Origin: Aeromonas simiae
GTDB lineage: Bacteria; Pseudomonadota; Gammaproteobacteria; Enterobacterales; Aeromonadaceae
Reading direction: 5' to 3'
DNA: 37,555 bases
NCBI RefSeq assembly: GCF_000820125.1
Contig: NZ_CDBY01000099.1
Span: 1-37,555, forward strand
Shown here: positions 10,083 to 18,696 of the stretch, one piece after another
Layout of the letters: the number at the start of each line of letters is the position of its first letter
Position numbering within the stretch: the first letter of the stretch is position 1
Notes under the pieces: model-generated
Database searches by the model: none
What the model was told of the DNA's origin: nothing
What the model saw: only the letters and a program-made list of their open reading frames with translations
Program-made: the position numbers and the translations under genes

Positions 10083-10532
10083 TCAAGCAGATTGGGCTGC
10101 CGGGGTCTGTCCGGCGTAACGGATAAGGTAGAGGCTGTGGCCGGTCATGGGGTCCAGCTCTTCGCCCTCAATGACGAAGCCATGATGGCGATAGAAGCGC
10201 ACCGCCTCGTCGTTCTCCACATAGACCTTGGCACGCAGCTCAGACAACAATCCCTTGGCCTTGGTCAACAAGGCGTGGCCAACACCACGCCCCTGGCGAT
10301 CGGGCCGTACGAACAGGGCCGCCAGATAGTCATCCGCCAGCGCCATGAAGCCGAGCAGCTCACCGCGCTCTTCGCACACCCAGATAGTGGACTGTTCCAG
10401 GTAACGCACCCGCAGATCTTCTTGCACCTGCCACCAGCTCGAGGCATTGACGAAATCATGGGACTGCAAGGAGGCCAGCAGCCAGATCTCCAGCACGGCA
10501 TCCATGTCCTTTTCCACGCCAAGTCTGATCAT
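10083..10532 (-). CDS. GNAT-family N-acetyltransferase (YjaB-like)
   Basis: This 149-residue GNAT protein has the acetyl-CoA pyrophosphate loop RQGRGVG after the beta-4 strand (LAALFVRPD), and a C-terminal NDEAVRFYRHHGF motif. The overall pattern (IWLLASLQSHDF, ALFVRPDRQGRGVG, YVENDEAVRFYRHHGF) resembles E. coli YjaB, a GNAT protein of unclear substrate. It lies 67 bp upstream of sbcD on the same strand and could be read with it. The acceptor substrate cannot be predicted. Confidence 0.88.
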   Translation of the reverse strand: MIRLGVEKDMDAVLEIWLLASLQSHDFVNASSWWQVQEDLRVRYLEQSTIWVCEERGELLGFMALADDYLAALFVRPDRQGRGVGHALLTKAKGLLSELRAKVYVENDEAVRFYRHHGFVIEGEELDPMTGHSLYLIRYAGQTPAAQSA

Positions 10533-10710
10533 GAGACCGCTCCTGAGTCATCGCACAGTGAGCAGTCTAGGGAGGATTTACGATTAATTTCGGATGAAAA
10601 ATCTCTCCTGTGAGCTGGCTCCACTTTTTTTCACCAAAGTAAGGTGCTGATCACAGGCCCCACTTTTGCAGTACAATGCCGGCCAGACAACCTAGGAGAC
10701 CGACGACGCC

Positions 10711-11622
10711 ATGTGGTTCAAGAACCTGCAGATCTATCGCTTTACCCGCCCCTTCGAGCTGACCGTGGATCAGTTGGAGACCCAGCTTGAGAGCTGCATC
10801 TTCACCCCCTGTGGTAGCCAGGATCTCTCCAAGTTCGGCTGGGTCAAACCGCTCGGCAAGTTCGGCGCCACCCTGACCCACTCCGCCTCCGGCCAGATCC
10901 TCGTCTGTGCCCGCAAAGAGGAGAAGATGCTGCCGGGCTCCGTGGTCAAAGACATGTTGGCCGAGAAGGTCGAAGAGATGGAGCATGAGCAGGGGCGCGC
11001 CCTGAAGAAAAAAGAGAAGGAAGCGCTCAAAGAAGAGATCCTGCACACCTTGCTGCCACGCGCCTTCAGCCGCACCAGCCAGACCTTCGCCTGGATCAAC
11101 CCCGCCGACAACCTGATGGTGGTCGATGCCGGCTCCGCCAAGAAGGCCGACGATCTGCTCGCCCTGCTGCGTAAATCCATCGGCACCCTGCCGGTGGTGC
11201 CGGTGGCCCTGAAAAATCCGCCCGAGATCACCATGACCGAATGGCTGAACGAGGGCAACCTGCCGACCTCCTTCACCCTCGAGGACGAGGCCGAGCTGCG
11301 TAGCGCCATGGAGCATGGCGGCATCATCCGCTGCAAGCAGCAGGATCTGATGACCGACGAAATCAAGAACCACCTGGCCAACGACAAGCTGGTCACCAAG
11401 CTGGCCCTGAACTGGAGCGAGACGTTGAGCTTCGTGCTGGGGGATGATCTCTCCATCAAGCGCCTCAAGTTCAGCGAGGAGCTGCGCGAACAGAACGATG
11501 ACATCACCAGCGAAGATCCGGCCGCCCGCCTCGATGCCGACTTTGCCTTGGTGACTGCCGAGCTCTCTCAGTTCATTCCCGCCCTGCTGGCCGCATTGGG
11601 TGGTGAAGAGCAGTCACTCTGA
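10711..11622 (+). CDS. rdgC: recombination-associated protein RdgC
   Basis: This 303-residue protein is recognised by its start MWFKNLQIYRFTRPF and the segments FTPCGSQDLSKFGWV and ADFALVTAELSQFIPALL. RdgC forms a ring-shaped dimer that encircles duplex DNA and limits RecA loading and activity. The length matches E. coli RdgC (303). It starts 178 bp from the divergent acetyltransferase gene. An AGGAG site (10692-10696) lies somewhat far from the ATG. A short hairpin terminator follows. Confidence 0.97.
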   Translation: MWFKNLQIYRFTRPFELTVDQLETQLESCIFTPCGSQDLSKFGWVKPLGKFGATLTHSASGQILVCARKEEKMLPGSVVKDMLAEKVEEMEHEQGRALKKKEKEALKEEILHTLLPRAFSRTSQTFAWINPADNLMVVDAGSAKKADDLLALLRKSIGTLPVVPVALKNPPEITMTEWLNEGNLPTSFTLEDEAELRSAMEHGGIIRCKQQDLMTDEIKNHLANDKLVTKLALNWSETLSFVLGDDLSIKRLKFSEELREQNDDITSEDPAARLDADFALVTAELSQFIPALLAALGGEEQSL

Positions 11623-11640
11623 TCCCCTCTGCCCTATGGG

Positions 11641-11665
11641 AGGCCGCCTGCGGGCGGCCTCTTTG
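11641..11665 (+). terminator. rdgC terminator
   Basis: AGGCCGCC-TGCG-GGCGGCCT forms a perfect 8-bp stem with a TGCG loop, followed by CTTTGT. It lies 19 bp after the rdgC stop. Confidence 0.75.
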
Positions 11666-11949
11666 TCAATGATTCTCATCTGGCAATCACTTCACAACGA
11701 ACGGTATTCTGTAGCAATAAAACATTAATAAATGCTGAAGAAACAGTGATTGATTTTATAAAACATTTTATTAAAACAATCATTGCCCGCACATCTTCCC
11801 GCCATTATATTTCCCGTGAAATGACGATTGACGCATCATGCCTCCCCCTGTGGCATGCCAAGCAATTTTCCTTTCGCCAACCTGCTTATTGACGGCTGCC
11901 GGTCACCTCACTGTCCGCAGCTTTTAACAGCCATTAGCGAGGTGACGAT
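11666..11949. promoter_or_regulatory. AT-rich upstream region of ybaL with dyad and direct repeat
   Basis: The central part (about 11690-11815) is strikingly AT-rich against a GC-rich background. It holds an extended imperfect dyad: TGATTGATTTTA (11747-11758) pairs with TAAAACAATCA (11772-11782), and inside it ATAAAA/TTTTAT pairs around CA. ATAAAACATT occurs twice as a direct repeat (11717-11726 and 11758-11767). A promoter for ybaL presumably lies here, and TATATT (about 11806) is one possible -10, but I cannot assign a -35. The ybaL ribosome site is GAGGTGA (11939-11945). Confidence 0.45.
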
Positions 11950-13575
11950 ATGGACCACTCTATCCCCCTGATCACGACCTTGGTCGGCGGCTTCGTGCTG
12001 GCCTACCTGCTGGGCATGCTGGCCCAACGCCTGAAGATCTCCCCCATGGTGGGGTATCTGGCGGCCGGGGTGTTCTCCGGCCCCTTTACCCCCGGCTATG
12101 TCGCCGATCTGCAACTGGCTCCCGAGCTGGCCGAGATCGGTGTGATCCTGCTGATGTTCGGTGTCGGCCTGCACTTCTCGGTCAAGGATCTGCTCTCGGT
12201 CAAGCACATCGCCATCCCCGGCGCCATTGTCCAGATCGCCATTGCAACCCTGCTCGGGCTGGGACTCTCACAGCTGCTCGGCTGGAGCGTAACGGCAGGG
12301 GTCGTGTTTGGTCTGGCGCTCTCCACCGCCAGCACTGTGGTGCTGCTGCGAGCGCTCGAGAGCCTTGGTCTGGTCGAGAGCCGCGAAGGGCGCATCGCCA
12401 TCGGCTGGCTCATCGTGGAGGATCTGGTGATGGTGCTGGCGCTGGTGATGCTGCCCATTCTCGCCAACCTGCAACAGGGCGGCGGTGAGGTCATGCTCAC
12501 CAGCGCACTGAAGGATGTGGGCCTCACCCTGGCCAAGGTGGCGGCCTTCATCGCCCTGATGATCGTCGGTGGCCGCCGCCTCATCCCCTGGCTGCTGGCC
12601 CACACGGCCGCCACCGGCTCACGCGAGCTGTTTACGCTGGCCGTGCTCTCTTGCTCCCTTGGCATCGCTTTTGGTGCAGTCGAGCTGTTTGGCGTCTCGT
12701 TTGCCCTTGGCGCCTTCTTCGCCGGTGTCGTGATGAACAGCTCACACCTGAGCCACAAGGCGGCCAGCGACACCCTGCCGCTGCAAGACGCCTTCGCCGT
12801 GCTGTTCTTCGTCTCGGTGGGGATGCTGTTCGATCCGGCCATCCTGCTGCGCGAACCACTCGCCGTGCTGGCCACCATCTTCATCATCATCTTCGGCAAA
12901 TCGGTCGCGGCCTTTGCCATCGTGCGCCTGTTTGGCCACCGCCAGCGTACCGCGCTGACCATCTCGGCCAGCCTGGCTCAGGTGGGTGAGTTCTCCTTCA
13001 TCCTGATGGGGCTTGCGGTCGCACTCAATCTGGTGCCCGGCGTGGCACGCGATCTGGTGCTCGTCGGGGCCTGCTTCTCCATCATGCTCAACCCTCTGCT
13101 CTTTACCCGGCTGGAGCGTTGGTTGGCCCGCCATCCCGAGCCAGAGCAGCCGCAGGCGCCGCTCGAGGTGCAGCAAGGCCATGTGGTCGTGGTCGGGGCA
13201 GGCCCGGTCGGCAGCCACCTCATCCCCCTGCTACTTAGCCAGGGCAAGGCGCTGGTGCTGCTTGATGAAGATGAGCATCTGCTCGAGCCGTGGCGTAAGC
13301 AGAACATCCCCTGCCTGGTCGGCCATCCGCTGCAACCGGACATGCTGCTGCACGCCCTGCCCCATGCCAGCTATCTGCTGGTCACTCTGGATGATGGCCT
13401 GCTGGCCGGTGAAGTGGTGGCCGCCGCGCATAGCCACTATCCCGCGCTGCCGATCGCAGCCTGCGGCGCGCAGGAGGAGATCGCCCGGCACTTACTGGAG
13501 CGCGGGGCACACCACGTGGTGAACGGGGACGAAGAGGCCGCCCAGCGCTTGGGGCAGCTGGCTGGCGCCGTCTGA
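11950..13575 (+). CDS. ybaL: YbaL-type cation:proton antiporter (CPA2) with C-terminal nucleotide-binding domain
   Basis: This 541-residue inner-membrane protein of the CPA2/Kef family is closest to E. coli YbaL (PLITTxVGGxVLA, YLxAGVxxGPFTPG, ILLMFGVGLHFS, LSTASTVVLLRALE, GWLIVEDLVM). Residues 1 to about 385 form roughly a dozen membrane helices. Residues from about 405 form a Rossmann-type TrkA-N regulatory domain with VVGAGPVGSHL. The family exchanges K+ or other cations for protons; the cation here is not known. It stands alone, with an AT-rich promoter region upstream and a converging small ORF downstream. Confidence 0.94.
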   Translation: MDHSIPLITTLVGGFVLAYLLGMLAQRLKISPMVGYLAAGVFSGPFTPGYVADLQLAPELAEIGVILLMFGVGLHFSVKDLLSVKHIAIPGAIVQIAIATLLGLGLSQLLGWSVTAGVVFGLALSTASTVVLLRALESLGLVESREGRIAIGWLIVEDLVMVLALVMLPILANLQQGGGEVMLTSALKDVGLTLAKVAAFIALMIVGGRRLIPWLLAHTAATGSRELFTLAVLSCSLGIAFGAVELFGVSFALGAFFAGVVMNSSHLSHKAASDTLPLQDAFAVLFFVSVGMLFDPAILLREPLAVLATIFIIIFGKSVAAFAIVRLFGHRQRTALTISASLAQVGEFSFILMGLAVALNLVPGVARDLVLVGACFSIMLNPLLFTRLERWLARHPEPEQPQAPLEVQQGHVVVVGAGPVGSHLIPLLLSQGKALVLLDEDEHLLEPWRKQNIPCLVGHPLQPDMLLHALPHASYLLVTLDDGLLAGEVVAAAHSHYPALPIAACGAQEEIARHLLERGAHHVVNGDEEAAQRLGQLAGAV

Positions 13576-13632
13576 ATGTGACGCAGCGCGCGGCGCTGCG
13601 CACCGAGATCGGAAAAAAGAGACCGGAAAAAA

Positions 13633-13773
13633 TCAGAGACGATGTGCCCCCAGCCAGGCAAGCCACTCCATGGTCGCCAGCCTGGACTGGGGGTCCCCTG
13701 ACAGGCTGAGCACGGCGCCCAATGTCAGCCAGAGCAGCCAAACCCAAATGGGCGGCAACGGGAAACCGGCCAT
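13633..13773 (-). CDS. small putative single-span membrane protein, 46 aa
   Basis: The minus strand holds an ATG frame of 46 codons preceded by AAAGGAGG with a 7-bp gap to the ATG, among the best ribosome sites in the window. The product begins MAGFPLPPIWVWLLWLTLGAVLSL (quoted in two parts: MAGFPLPPIW, VWLLWLTLGAVLSL), so residues about 8-25 form one hydrophobic helix rich in Trp and Leu. The tail (about 26-46) is amphipathic and ends WLGAHRL. I recognise no family. It lies alone between ybaL (converging) and pykF (diverging). A 7-bp GC hairpin, GCAGCGC/GCGCTGC (13586-13602), lies beyond its stop. Support is the ribosome site and hydrophobic profile only. Confidence 0.55.
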   Translation of the reverse strand: MAGFPLPPIWVWLLWLTLGAVLSLSGDPQSRLATMEWLAWLGAHRL

Positions 13774-14070
13774 GGGCTATCCTCCTTTCTGAAACCAGAG
13801 CAAGCCTCGCCTCTCCCCATGACAACTCCATGACCTTTTTGTCAATTTATTACTACAAATCGAACTAAGGCCTGAAAAGCGTCTATTGAAGCTTGTTTTT
13901 TTCACCCCGCTGATAGCGCTGTTCGCGCCGTAAGCTACGGTATCGAAAAGAAAACGTTACCGCTCAAAAAAACGAGCTCCACGGCAAAAACGTTGTTTCT
14001 GGATCATAAAAAGTCTTACGAAATTGGTGTATATTGCGTAGTGAAAATTCCTTTAACCATGAAGACTGAC
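13774..14070 (+). promoter_or_regulatory. pykF upstream region
   Basis: About 240 bp upstream of pykF are AT-richer than the genes and presumably carry its promoter. A TATATT hexamer (14030-14035) sits 36 bp before the start, but no good -35 is spaced from it. TGAAAAGCGTC (13873-13883) is a poor match to a Cra (FruR) site, the known regulator of E. coli pykF. The first 60 bp hold the ribosome site and upstream region of the 46-codon ORF on the other strand. Confidence 0.4.
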
Positions 14071-15483
14071 ATGAAAAAGACCAAGATCGTCTGCACTATC
14101 GGTCCTAAGACCGAATCCAAAGAAATGCTGACCAAACTGCTGGATGCCGGCATGAACGTTATGCGTCTCAACTTCTCCCACGGTGACTACGAAGAGCACG
14201 GCACCCGCATCCGCAACCTGCGTGAAGTGATGGCCGAGACCGGTCGTAAGGCCGCCATCCTGCTCGATACCAAGGGTCCGGAAATCCGTACCATGAAGCT
14301 GGAAGGGGGCAACGACGTCGCCCTGGTCGCCGGCCAAACCTTCACCTTCACCACCGACCAGACCGTCATCGGCAACGCTGACAAGGTCGCCGTGACCTAC
14401 CCGGGCTTCGCCAGCGATCTGCGCGTTGGCAACCGCATCCTGGTTGACGACGGCCTCATCGGTATGGACGTGGTCGAGATCTCCGAGCGTGAAGTGATCT
14501 GTAAGGTCCTCAACAACGGCGATCTGGGTGAGAACAAGGGCGTTAACCTGCCGGGCGTCTCCATCAAGCTGCCGGCCCTGGCCGAGAAGGACAAGCGTGA
14601 CCTGGTATTCGGTTGCGAGCAGGGTGTCGACTTCGTTGCCGCCTCCTTCATCCGTAAGAAGGAAGACGTACTGGAAATCCGTGAGCACCTCAAGGCCCAC
14701 GGCGGTGACGCCATCCAGATCATCTCCAAGATCGAAAACCAGGAAGGCCTGGACAACTTCGACGAGATCCTGGCTGTGTCCGACGGCATCATGGTCGCCC
14801 GTGGTGACCTGGGTGTGGAAATCCCGGTTGAAGAGGTTATCTTCGCCCAGAAGATGATGATCCAGAAGTGCAACAAGGCACGTAAGCTGGTCATCACCGC
14901 CACCCAGATGCTTGACTCCATGATCAAGAACCCGCGTCCGACCCGCGCCGAAGCCGGCGACGTGGCCAACGCCATCCTGGATGGTACCGACGCCGTCATG
15001 CTGTCCGGTGAGTCCGCCAAGGGTAAGTACCCGCTGGAAGCCGTGAGCATCATGGCCACCATCTGCGAGCGCACCGACGCCGTCATGCCTTCCAACCTCT
15101 CCGCGGCCAACGACAGCAACAAGCTGCGTATCACCGAAGCCGTGTGTAAAGGTGCGGTCGAGACCTCCGAGAAGCTGGACGCCCCGCTGATCGTCGTGGC
15201 TACCGAAGGCGGCAAGTCTGCCAAGGCTATCCGCAAGTACTTCCCGAAGGCGTGGATCCTGGCCATCACCACCAACGCCAAGACCGCTTCCCAGCTCTCC
15301 CTGTCCAAGGGCGTGGTAACCCACGTGGTCGACGCTATCGCCTCCACCGATGACTTCTACCGCATCGGTATGGATATCGCGCTGCAAACTGGCATGGGCG
15401 TGAAGGGTGACATCGTGGTCATGGTCTCCGGTGCTCTGGTACCGAGCGGCACCACCAACACCGCTTCCGTGCACGTGCTCTAA
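14071..15483 (+). CDS. pykF: pyruvate kinase I (type I, PykF)
   Basis: This 470-residue enzyme converts phosphoenolpyruvate and ADP to pyruvate and ATP. It is near-colinear with E. coli PykF from [16 protein letters not shown] through [22 protein letters not shown], the catalytic region [27 protein letters not shown] and [20 protein letters not shown] to the end ASVHVL. Type I enzymes are activated by fructose 1,6-bisphosphate. The frame is open from 13993, but the ATG at 14071 gives exactly the E. coli start and length; ATG 14059 would add four residues. Codon use is strongly biased (GGT, CGT, AAG, CTG), as expected for a highly expressed glycolytic gene, unlike its neighbours. A strong terminator follows. 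Confidence 0.98.
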   Translation: MKKTKIVCTIGPKTESKEMLTKLLDAGMNVMRLNFSHGDYEEHGTRIRNLREVMAETGRKAAILLDTKGPEIRTMKLEGGNDVALVAGQTFTFTTDQTVIGNADKVAVTYPGFASDLRVGNRILVDDGLIGMDVVEISEREVICKVLNNGDLGENKGVNLPGVSIKLPALAEKDKRDLVFGCEQGVDFVAASFIRKKEDVLEIREHLKAHGGDAIQIISKIENQEGLDNFDEILAVSDGIMVARGDLGVEIPVEEVIFAQKMMIQKCNKARKLVITATQMLDSMIKNPRPTRAEAGDVANAILDGTDAVMLSGESAKGKYPLEAVSIMATICERTDAVMPSNLSAANDSNKLRITEAVCKGAVETSEKLDAPLIVVATEGGKSAKAIRKYFPKAWILAITTNAKTASQLSLSKGVVTHVVDAIASTDDFYRIGMDIALQTGMGVKGDIVVMVSGALVPSGTTNTASVHVL

Positions 15484-15497
15484 TCGGCACTGCCCGC

Positions 15498-15527
15498 AAA
15501 AACGGCGCCTTTCGGCGCCGTTTTTTT
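15498..15527. terminator. bidirectional terminator between pykF and argP
   Basis: AAAAACGGCGCC-TTTC-GGCGCCGTTTTTTT: a GC stem with an A-run on one side and T7 on the other. It should terminate pykF on the plus strand and argP on the minus strand. Confidence 0.92.
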
Positions 15528-15542
15528 ATTCCTGTTTTACCT

Positions 15543-16439
15543 TCAAGGCGCCAGCGCCTCCCGCGCATGACGGATGCAGGTGGCTGAAAGAGAGGCCAGC
15601 AGCCCGCTCTCCAGCGCCCAGCGGTGCCAGTAGAGGGTGCGGATCACCCCCTGCCCCGGCAGTAGATCGACCAGCGTCCCCTGCGCCAGCTCGCGCTCTA
15701 TCATCAGGCTCGGGATCAGGCAGTAGGCCACCCCCTGGTTGGCCAGCTTGACGAAGGCCTCGGAGGAGCGCACCACATGGGTGGGCCAGCTCACCGAGGA
15801 GAGGGCAAAACGCTCGGCGAGAAACGCAGAGTGCATGTCATCGTGCTGGTCATACACCACGGCGGGGGCGCGGGTCATCGCCTCGCCATTGACCCCGTGC
15901 GGAAAGTAGCGCGCGATGAAGGCCGGGCTCGCCACGCAGAGGTATTCAAGACGCCCCAACCGATCGCTGACACAGCCCGCCATCGGGGTCGGCTCGCTGC
16001 TGATGGCCGCCACCGCCTCCCCCGAGCGCAGCCGGTTGAGGGTGCGGCTCTCATCTTCCACCATCAGGTTGAGCACTAGCCTCCCCTCGCTCATCAGGGG
16101 GGCAAGGGCCGGCAGCAGCCAGGTGGCGAGGCTGTCGGCATTGGTGGCGATGGCCACCGGCAGGGGCGCATCCACCCCGTCCGGCGAGAGGGAGGGCAGC
16201 AGATCCAGCTCCAGGGTCTTCACCCGGCGATAAAAACCGAGCAGGCGGCGGCCGATGGCGGTCAGCCTGGGCGGGCTGCCGCGCACCAGCACCGGCTGTG
16301 CCAGCCACTTCTCGAGCTGCTTGATCCGCTGTGAGACGGCCGACTGGGTGACAAACAGCGCCTGCGCTCCTTTGTCAAACCCGCCGTAGGCCACCACGGC
16401 GTCGAGCGCCTCCAGCCAGAGATAGTCGAGTCCGCGCAT
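15543..16439 (-). CDS. argP: LysR-family regulator ArgP
   Basis: This 298-residue LysR-type regulator matches E. coli ArgP (IciA) in its helix-turn-helix region (FVTQSAVSQRIKQLEKW), in NADSLATWLLPALAPL, and in SSEAFVKLANQG and LYWHRWA. ArgP activates the argO exporter gene when arginine or its analogue canavanine is present; lysine blocks this in E. coli. The divergent argO gene lies 99 bp away with a dyad between, which supports the assignment. GTGAAGG precedes the ATG. The first residues, MRGLDYLWLEALDAV, correspond to MKRPDYRTLQALDAV of E. coli. Confidence 0.95.
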   Translation of the reverse strand: MRGLDYLWLEALDAVVAYGGFDKGAQALFVTQSAVSQRIKQLEKWLAQPVLVRGSPPRLTAIGRRLLGFYRRVKTLELDLLPSLSPDGVDAPLPVAIATNADSLATWLLPALAPLMSEGRLVLNLMVEDESRTLNRLRSGEAVAAISSEPTPMAGCVSDRLGRLEYLCVASPAFIARYFPHGVNGEAMTRAPAVVYDQHDDMHSAFLAERFALSSVSWPTHVVRSSEAFVKLANQGVAYCLIPSLMIERELAQGTLVDLLPGQGVIRTLYWHRWALESGLLASLSATCIRHAREALAP

Positions 16440-16448
16440 CCTTCACCA

Positions 16449-16490
16449 TTAGCAAAACTGATAATGAATTAAGATTATTAGTTTTTCTAA
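16449..16490. promoter_or_regulatory. ArgP operator: 17-bp inverted repeat, two LysR-type boxes
   Basis: TTAGCAAAACTGATAAT (16449-16465) and ATTATTAGTTTTTCTAA (16474-16490) are inverted repeats matching at 15 of 17 positions with an 8-bp spacer. Each arm also holds a T-N11-A box: TTAGCAAAACTGA (16449-16461) and TTAGTTTTTCTAA (16478-16490); the latter is a perfect TTAG-N5-CTAA palindrome. This is the typical two-site layout for a LysR tetramer between divergent genes. Confidence 0.8.
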
Positions 16491-16511
16491 ACCTACGCCA
16501 CTCCTTATGCT
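16483..16511 (+). promoter_or_regulatory. candidate argO promoter
   Basis: TTTTCT (16483-16488) and TATGCT (16506-16511) are 17 bp apart and lie 28-56 bp before the argO start. The -35 is poor and overlaps the distal arm of the ArgP dyad, as expected for an activator-dependent promoter. No transcript data support it. Confidence 0.4.
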
Positions 16512-16538
16512 GCGTTCATTACCTCAAGGAGTCTCATC

Positions 16539-17171
16539 ATGTTCGTCACCTCTCCCCTCTGGCAGGGGCTCACGCTGGGCCTGGCCATGATTGTTCCCAT
16601 CGGTGCCCAGAATGCCTTCGTGCTCAATCAGGGGATCCGCCGCCACCACCACCTGATGGTGGCGGCCATCTGCATCTGCTGCGATGTCTTCCTCATCAGC
16701 CTCGGGGTCTTCGGCGCCGGCGCCCTGATGAGCAGCCAACCCTTGCTGCTCACCCTCATCACCGGGGCCGGCATCCTGTTTCTCACCACCTACGGCGCCA
16801 TGGCCCTGCGCAGCGCCATGCGACCGGCCGCCGCCGATGAGGCTCGCAAGACGGCCCGCCTCGGTGGCCGGGGCGCCGTGCTGCTGGGCACCCTGGCGGT
16901 GACCCTGCTCAACCCCCACGTCTACCTCGACACCATGGTGATCCTCGGCTCCATCGGCAGCCAGCTGGCCGCCCATGAGCGGCTCTGGTTCGCGGTGGGC
17001 TGCCTGCTCGCCTCCTTCATCTGGTTCAATGCTCTCTCACTTGGCGCCGCCCGCTTCGCCCCCGTGCTGAGCCAGCCCAGGGTCAAGCGCGGCATCGACC
17101 TGCTGGTCGGCGCCATCATGCTGGCACTGGCGACCCAGCTCACCTGGCAACTGGCGGGACAGCTGGCATGA
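16539..17171 (+). CDS. argO: arginine exporter ArgO (LysE family)
   Basis: This 210-residue inner-membrane exporter has about six hydrophobic segments. The LysE-family signature IVPIGAQNAFVLNQGIRRHH and the later LNPHVYLDTMVILGSIG match E. coli ArgO (LPLGPQNAFVMNQGIRRQ, LNPHVYLDTFVVLGSLG). It exports L-arginine and canavanine, using the proton gradient. AAGGAG (16526-16531) precedes the ATG by 7 bp. Divergence from argP with a LysR dyad between supports ArgP control. Confidence 0.95.
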   Translation: MFVTSPLWQGLTLGLAMIVPIGAQNAFVLNQGIRRHHHLMVAAICICCDVFLISLGVFGAGALMSSQPLLLTLITGAGILFLTTYGAMALRSAMRPAAADEARKTARLGGRGAVLLGTLAVTLLNPHVYLDTMVILGSIGSQLAAHERLWFAVGCLLASFIWFNALSLGAARFAPVLSQPRVKRGIDLLVGAIMLALATQLTWQLAGQLA

Positions 17172-17371
17172 CGCGCCAGCGGGTCCACGGCCTGACCCGG
17201 CCGCCCTGCCCAATCCGGTCTGCCGGATGACTGGCGAAGACGCTCGTTAAATGCAATTTTGCTGAATGTTTCCGCTATTTATTCTGTTTTTTCGGGAAAT
17301 TTTGCTGCTTTTGTGTTAAAAAACGCCCCGACAAAATACTCGACGACTTCATATATAAGCGGAACTTCATC

Positions 17372-18550
17372 ATGAAACTGATCGCAAAACTGCTGGCCGG
17401 CATCCTGGTCGGCCTGTTGATAGGCTTCTACGCCCCCGAGTGGCTGGCGCGCCTGGTCTTCACCGCCAAGGTGCTGATCGGTCAGCTCATTACCTTCACC
17501 ATTCCGCTTATCATCCTGTTCTTTATCACCAGCGGTATCGCCAGCCTGCCGAAGAATTCGGGTCGCCTGCTCGGTCAGACCGTGGGCCTCTCCTATGGCT
17601 CGACCCTCTTGGCCGGCACCCTGGCCTTCCTGGTCGCCAGCCACTTCATCCCGCAGTTTGCCAGCAGCGTGGCCATGAACAGCCAGGAGGGGGTCAAGCT
17701 GGCCTCCTACCTCAATCTGGAAGTGCCGCCCCTGTTTGGCGTCATGACCGCGCTGGCCACCGCCTTCGTGTTTGGCATCGGCATCTCTGCCACCGAGGCG
17801 CGCGATCTGCGCAGCGTGGCCGATCAGGGGCGCGACATCATCGACCGCCTGCTGGCCAAGGTGCTGATCCCCCTGCTGCCTATCTACATCGCCGGCGTCT
17901 TCGTCGAGATGACGGTTGAGGGCACAGTCTTTACCACCCTCAAGACCTTCGGCGTGGTGCTGGTGATGGCCATCGTGATGCACTGGCTGTGGCTCACCGC
18001 CCTGTTTGTCGGCACCGGCCTCGCCCTCGGCCGCTCCCCGCTCCAGCTGATCAAGAACATGCTGCCGGCCTACTTCACCGCCGTCGGCACCATGTCGAGT
18101 GCCGCCACCATCCCGGTAGCCCTGCAGGCGAGCAAGAACAACGGGGTGAGCGATGGCATCGCCAACTTCACCGTGCCCCTGTGCGCCACCATTCACCTGT
18201 GTGGCTCGACCATCACCCTGGTCACCTGTGCCACCGCCGTCATGTTCCTCTCCGAGCACCTGGCCATCCCGAGCCTGCCCGAGATGCTCCCCTTCATCAT
18301 GATGCTGGGGGTGGTGATGATCGCCGCCCCAGGCGCGCCGGGTGGCGGCGTGATGTCGGCCCTCGGCCTGCTCACCTCCATGCTCGGCTTCGGTGATGCG
18401 TCGATTGCGCTGATGATCGCTCTCTACCTCGCCCAGGACAGCTTTGGCACCGCCTGCAACGTCACCGGCGACGGCGCCATCGCCCTGTGGGTCGACCGCT
18501 TCGCCGGCCGCCAGCAAGATGAGGGGGCGCTGGCCGAGACGGCGCAGTAA
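17372..18550 (+). CDS. dicarboxylate/amino acid:cation symporter (DAACS/SDF family)
   Basis: This 392-residue integral membrane protein belongs to the sodium- or proton-coupled glutamate/dicarboxylate symporters. Evidence includes the N-terminal amphipathic start MKLIAKLLAGILVGLLIG, the serine-rich hairpin motif GTMSSAATIPVALQ (the GTxSSAATLP signature), the second hairpin PGAPGGGVM, and the late NVTGDGAIAL. Substrates in the family include glutamate, aspartate, serine/threonine and C4-dicarboxylates; none can be chosen here. It stands alone: 200 bp separate it from argO, with no terminator I can defend between, and a strong terminator follows. Confidence 0.92.
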   Translation: MKLIAKLLAGILVGLLIGFYAPEWLARLVFTAKVLIGQLITFTIPLIILFFITSGIASLPKNSGRLLGQTVGLSYGSTLLAGTLAFLVASHFIPQFASSVAMNSQEGVKLASYLNLEVPPLFGVMTALATAFVFGIGISATEARDLRSVADQGRDIIDRLLAKVLIPLLPIYIAGVFVEMTVEGTVFTTLKTFGVVLVMAIVMHWLWLTALFVGTGLALGRSPLQLIKNMLPAYFTAVGTMSSAATIPVALQASKNNGVSDGIANFTVPLCATIHLCGSTITLVTCATAVMFLSEHLAIPSLPEMLPFIMMLGVVMIAAPGAPGGGVMSALGLLTSMLGFGDASIALMIALYLAQDSFGTACNVTGDGAIALWVDRFAGRQQDEGALAETAQ

Positions 18551-18557
18551 CCCGATG

Positions 18558-18587
18558 AAAAAGCCCGGCAGATGCCGGGCTTTTTTT
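18558..18587 (+). terminator. terminator of the symporter gene
   Basis: AAAAAGCCCGGCA-GA-TGCCGGGCTTTTTTT: a 9-bp GC stem with A and T tracts, 8 bp after the stop. It can work on both strands and would also stop leftward transcripts leaving the EIIB gene. Confidence 0.92.
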
Positions 18588-18696
18588 ATTGCCAGCAGCA
18601 GGCTCAGAGCCCCTGCTTGGCCGCGATGCAGCCACCGCCCCCCTCCCCTTGAACCGGGAGAGCCGGGCCGCAGCGGTGATGAGATGGCGGCCTCTC

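Noticed and set aside
11665-11683. Fur-box-like AATGATTCTCAT after rdgC
   Set aside because: Only about 11 of 19 positions match, it lies at the rdgC terminator, and no iron gene is near.
13871-13886. Possible Cra site upstream of pykF
   Set aside because: TGAAAAGCGTC lacks key consensus bases in the second half; the expectation came from E. coli rather than from the sequence.
14053-15474. Long minus-strand frame opposite pykF
   Set aside because: It is a reflection of the strong codon bias of pykF; the plus strand matches PykF from end to end.
17213-17228. ATCCGG-TCTG-CCGGAT hairpin after argO as terminator
   Set aside because: Only a 6-bp stem with no T-tract on either strand.
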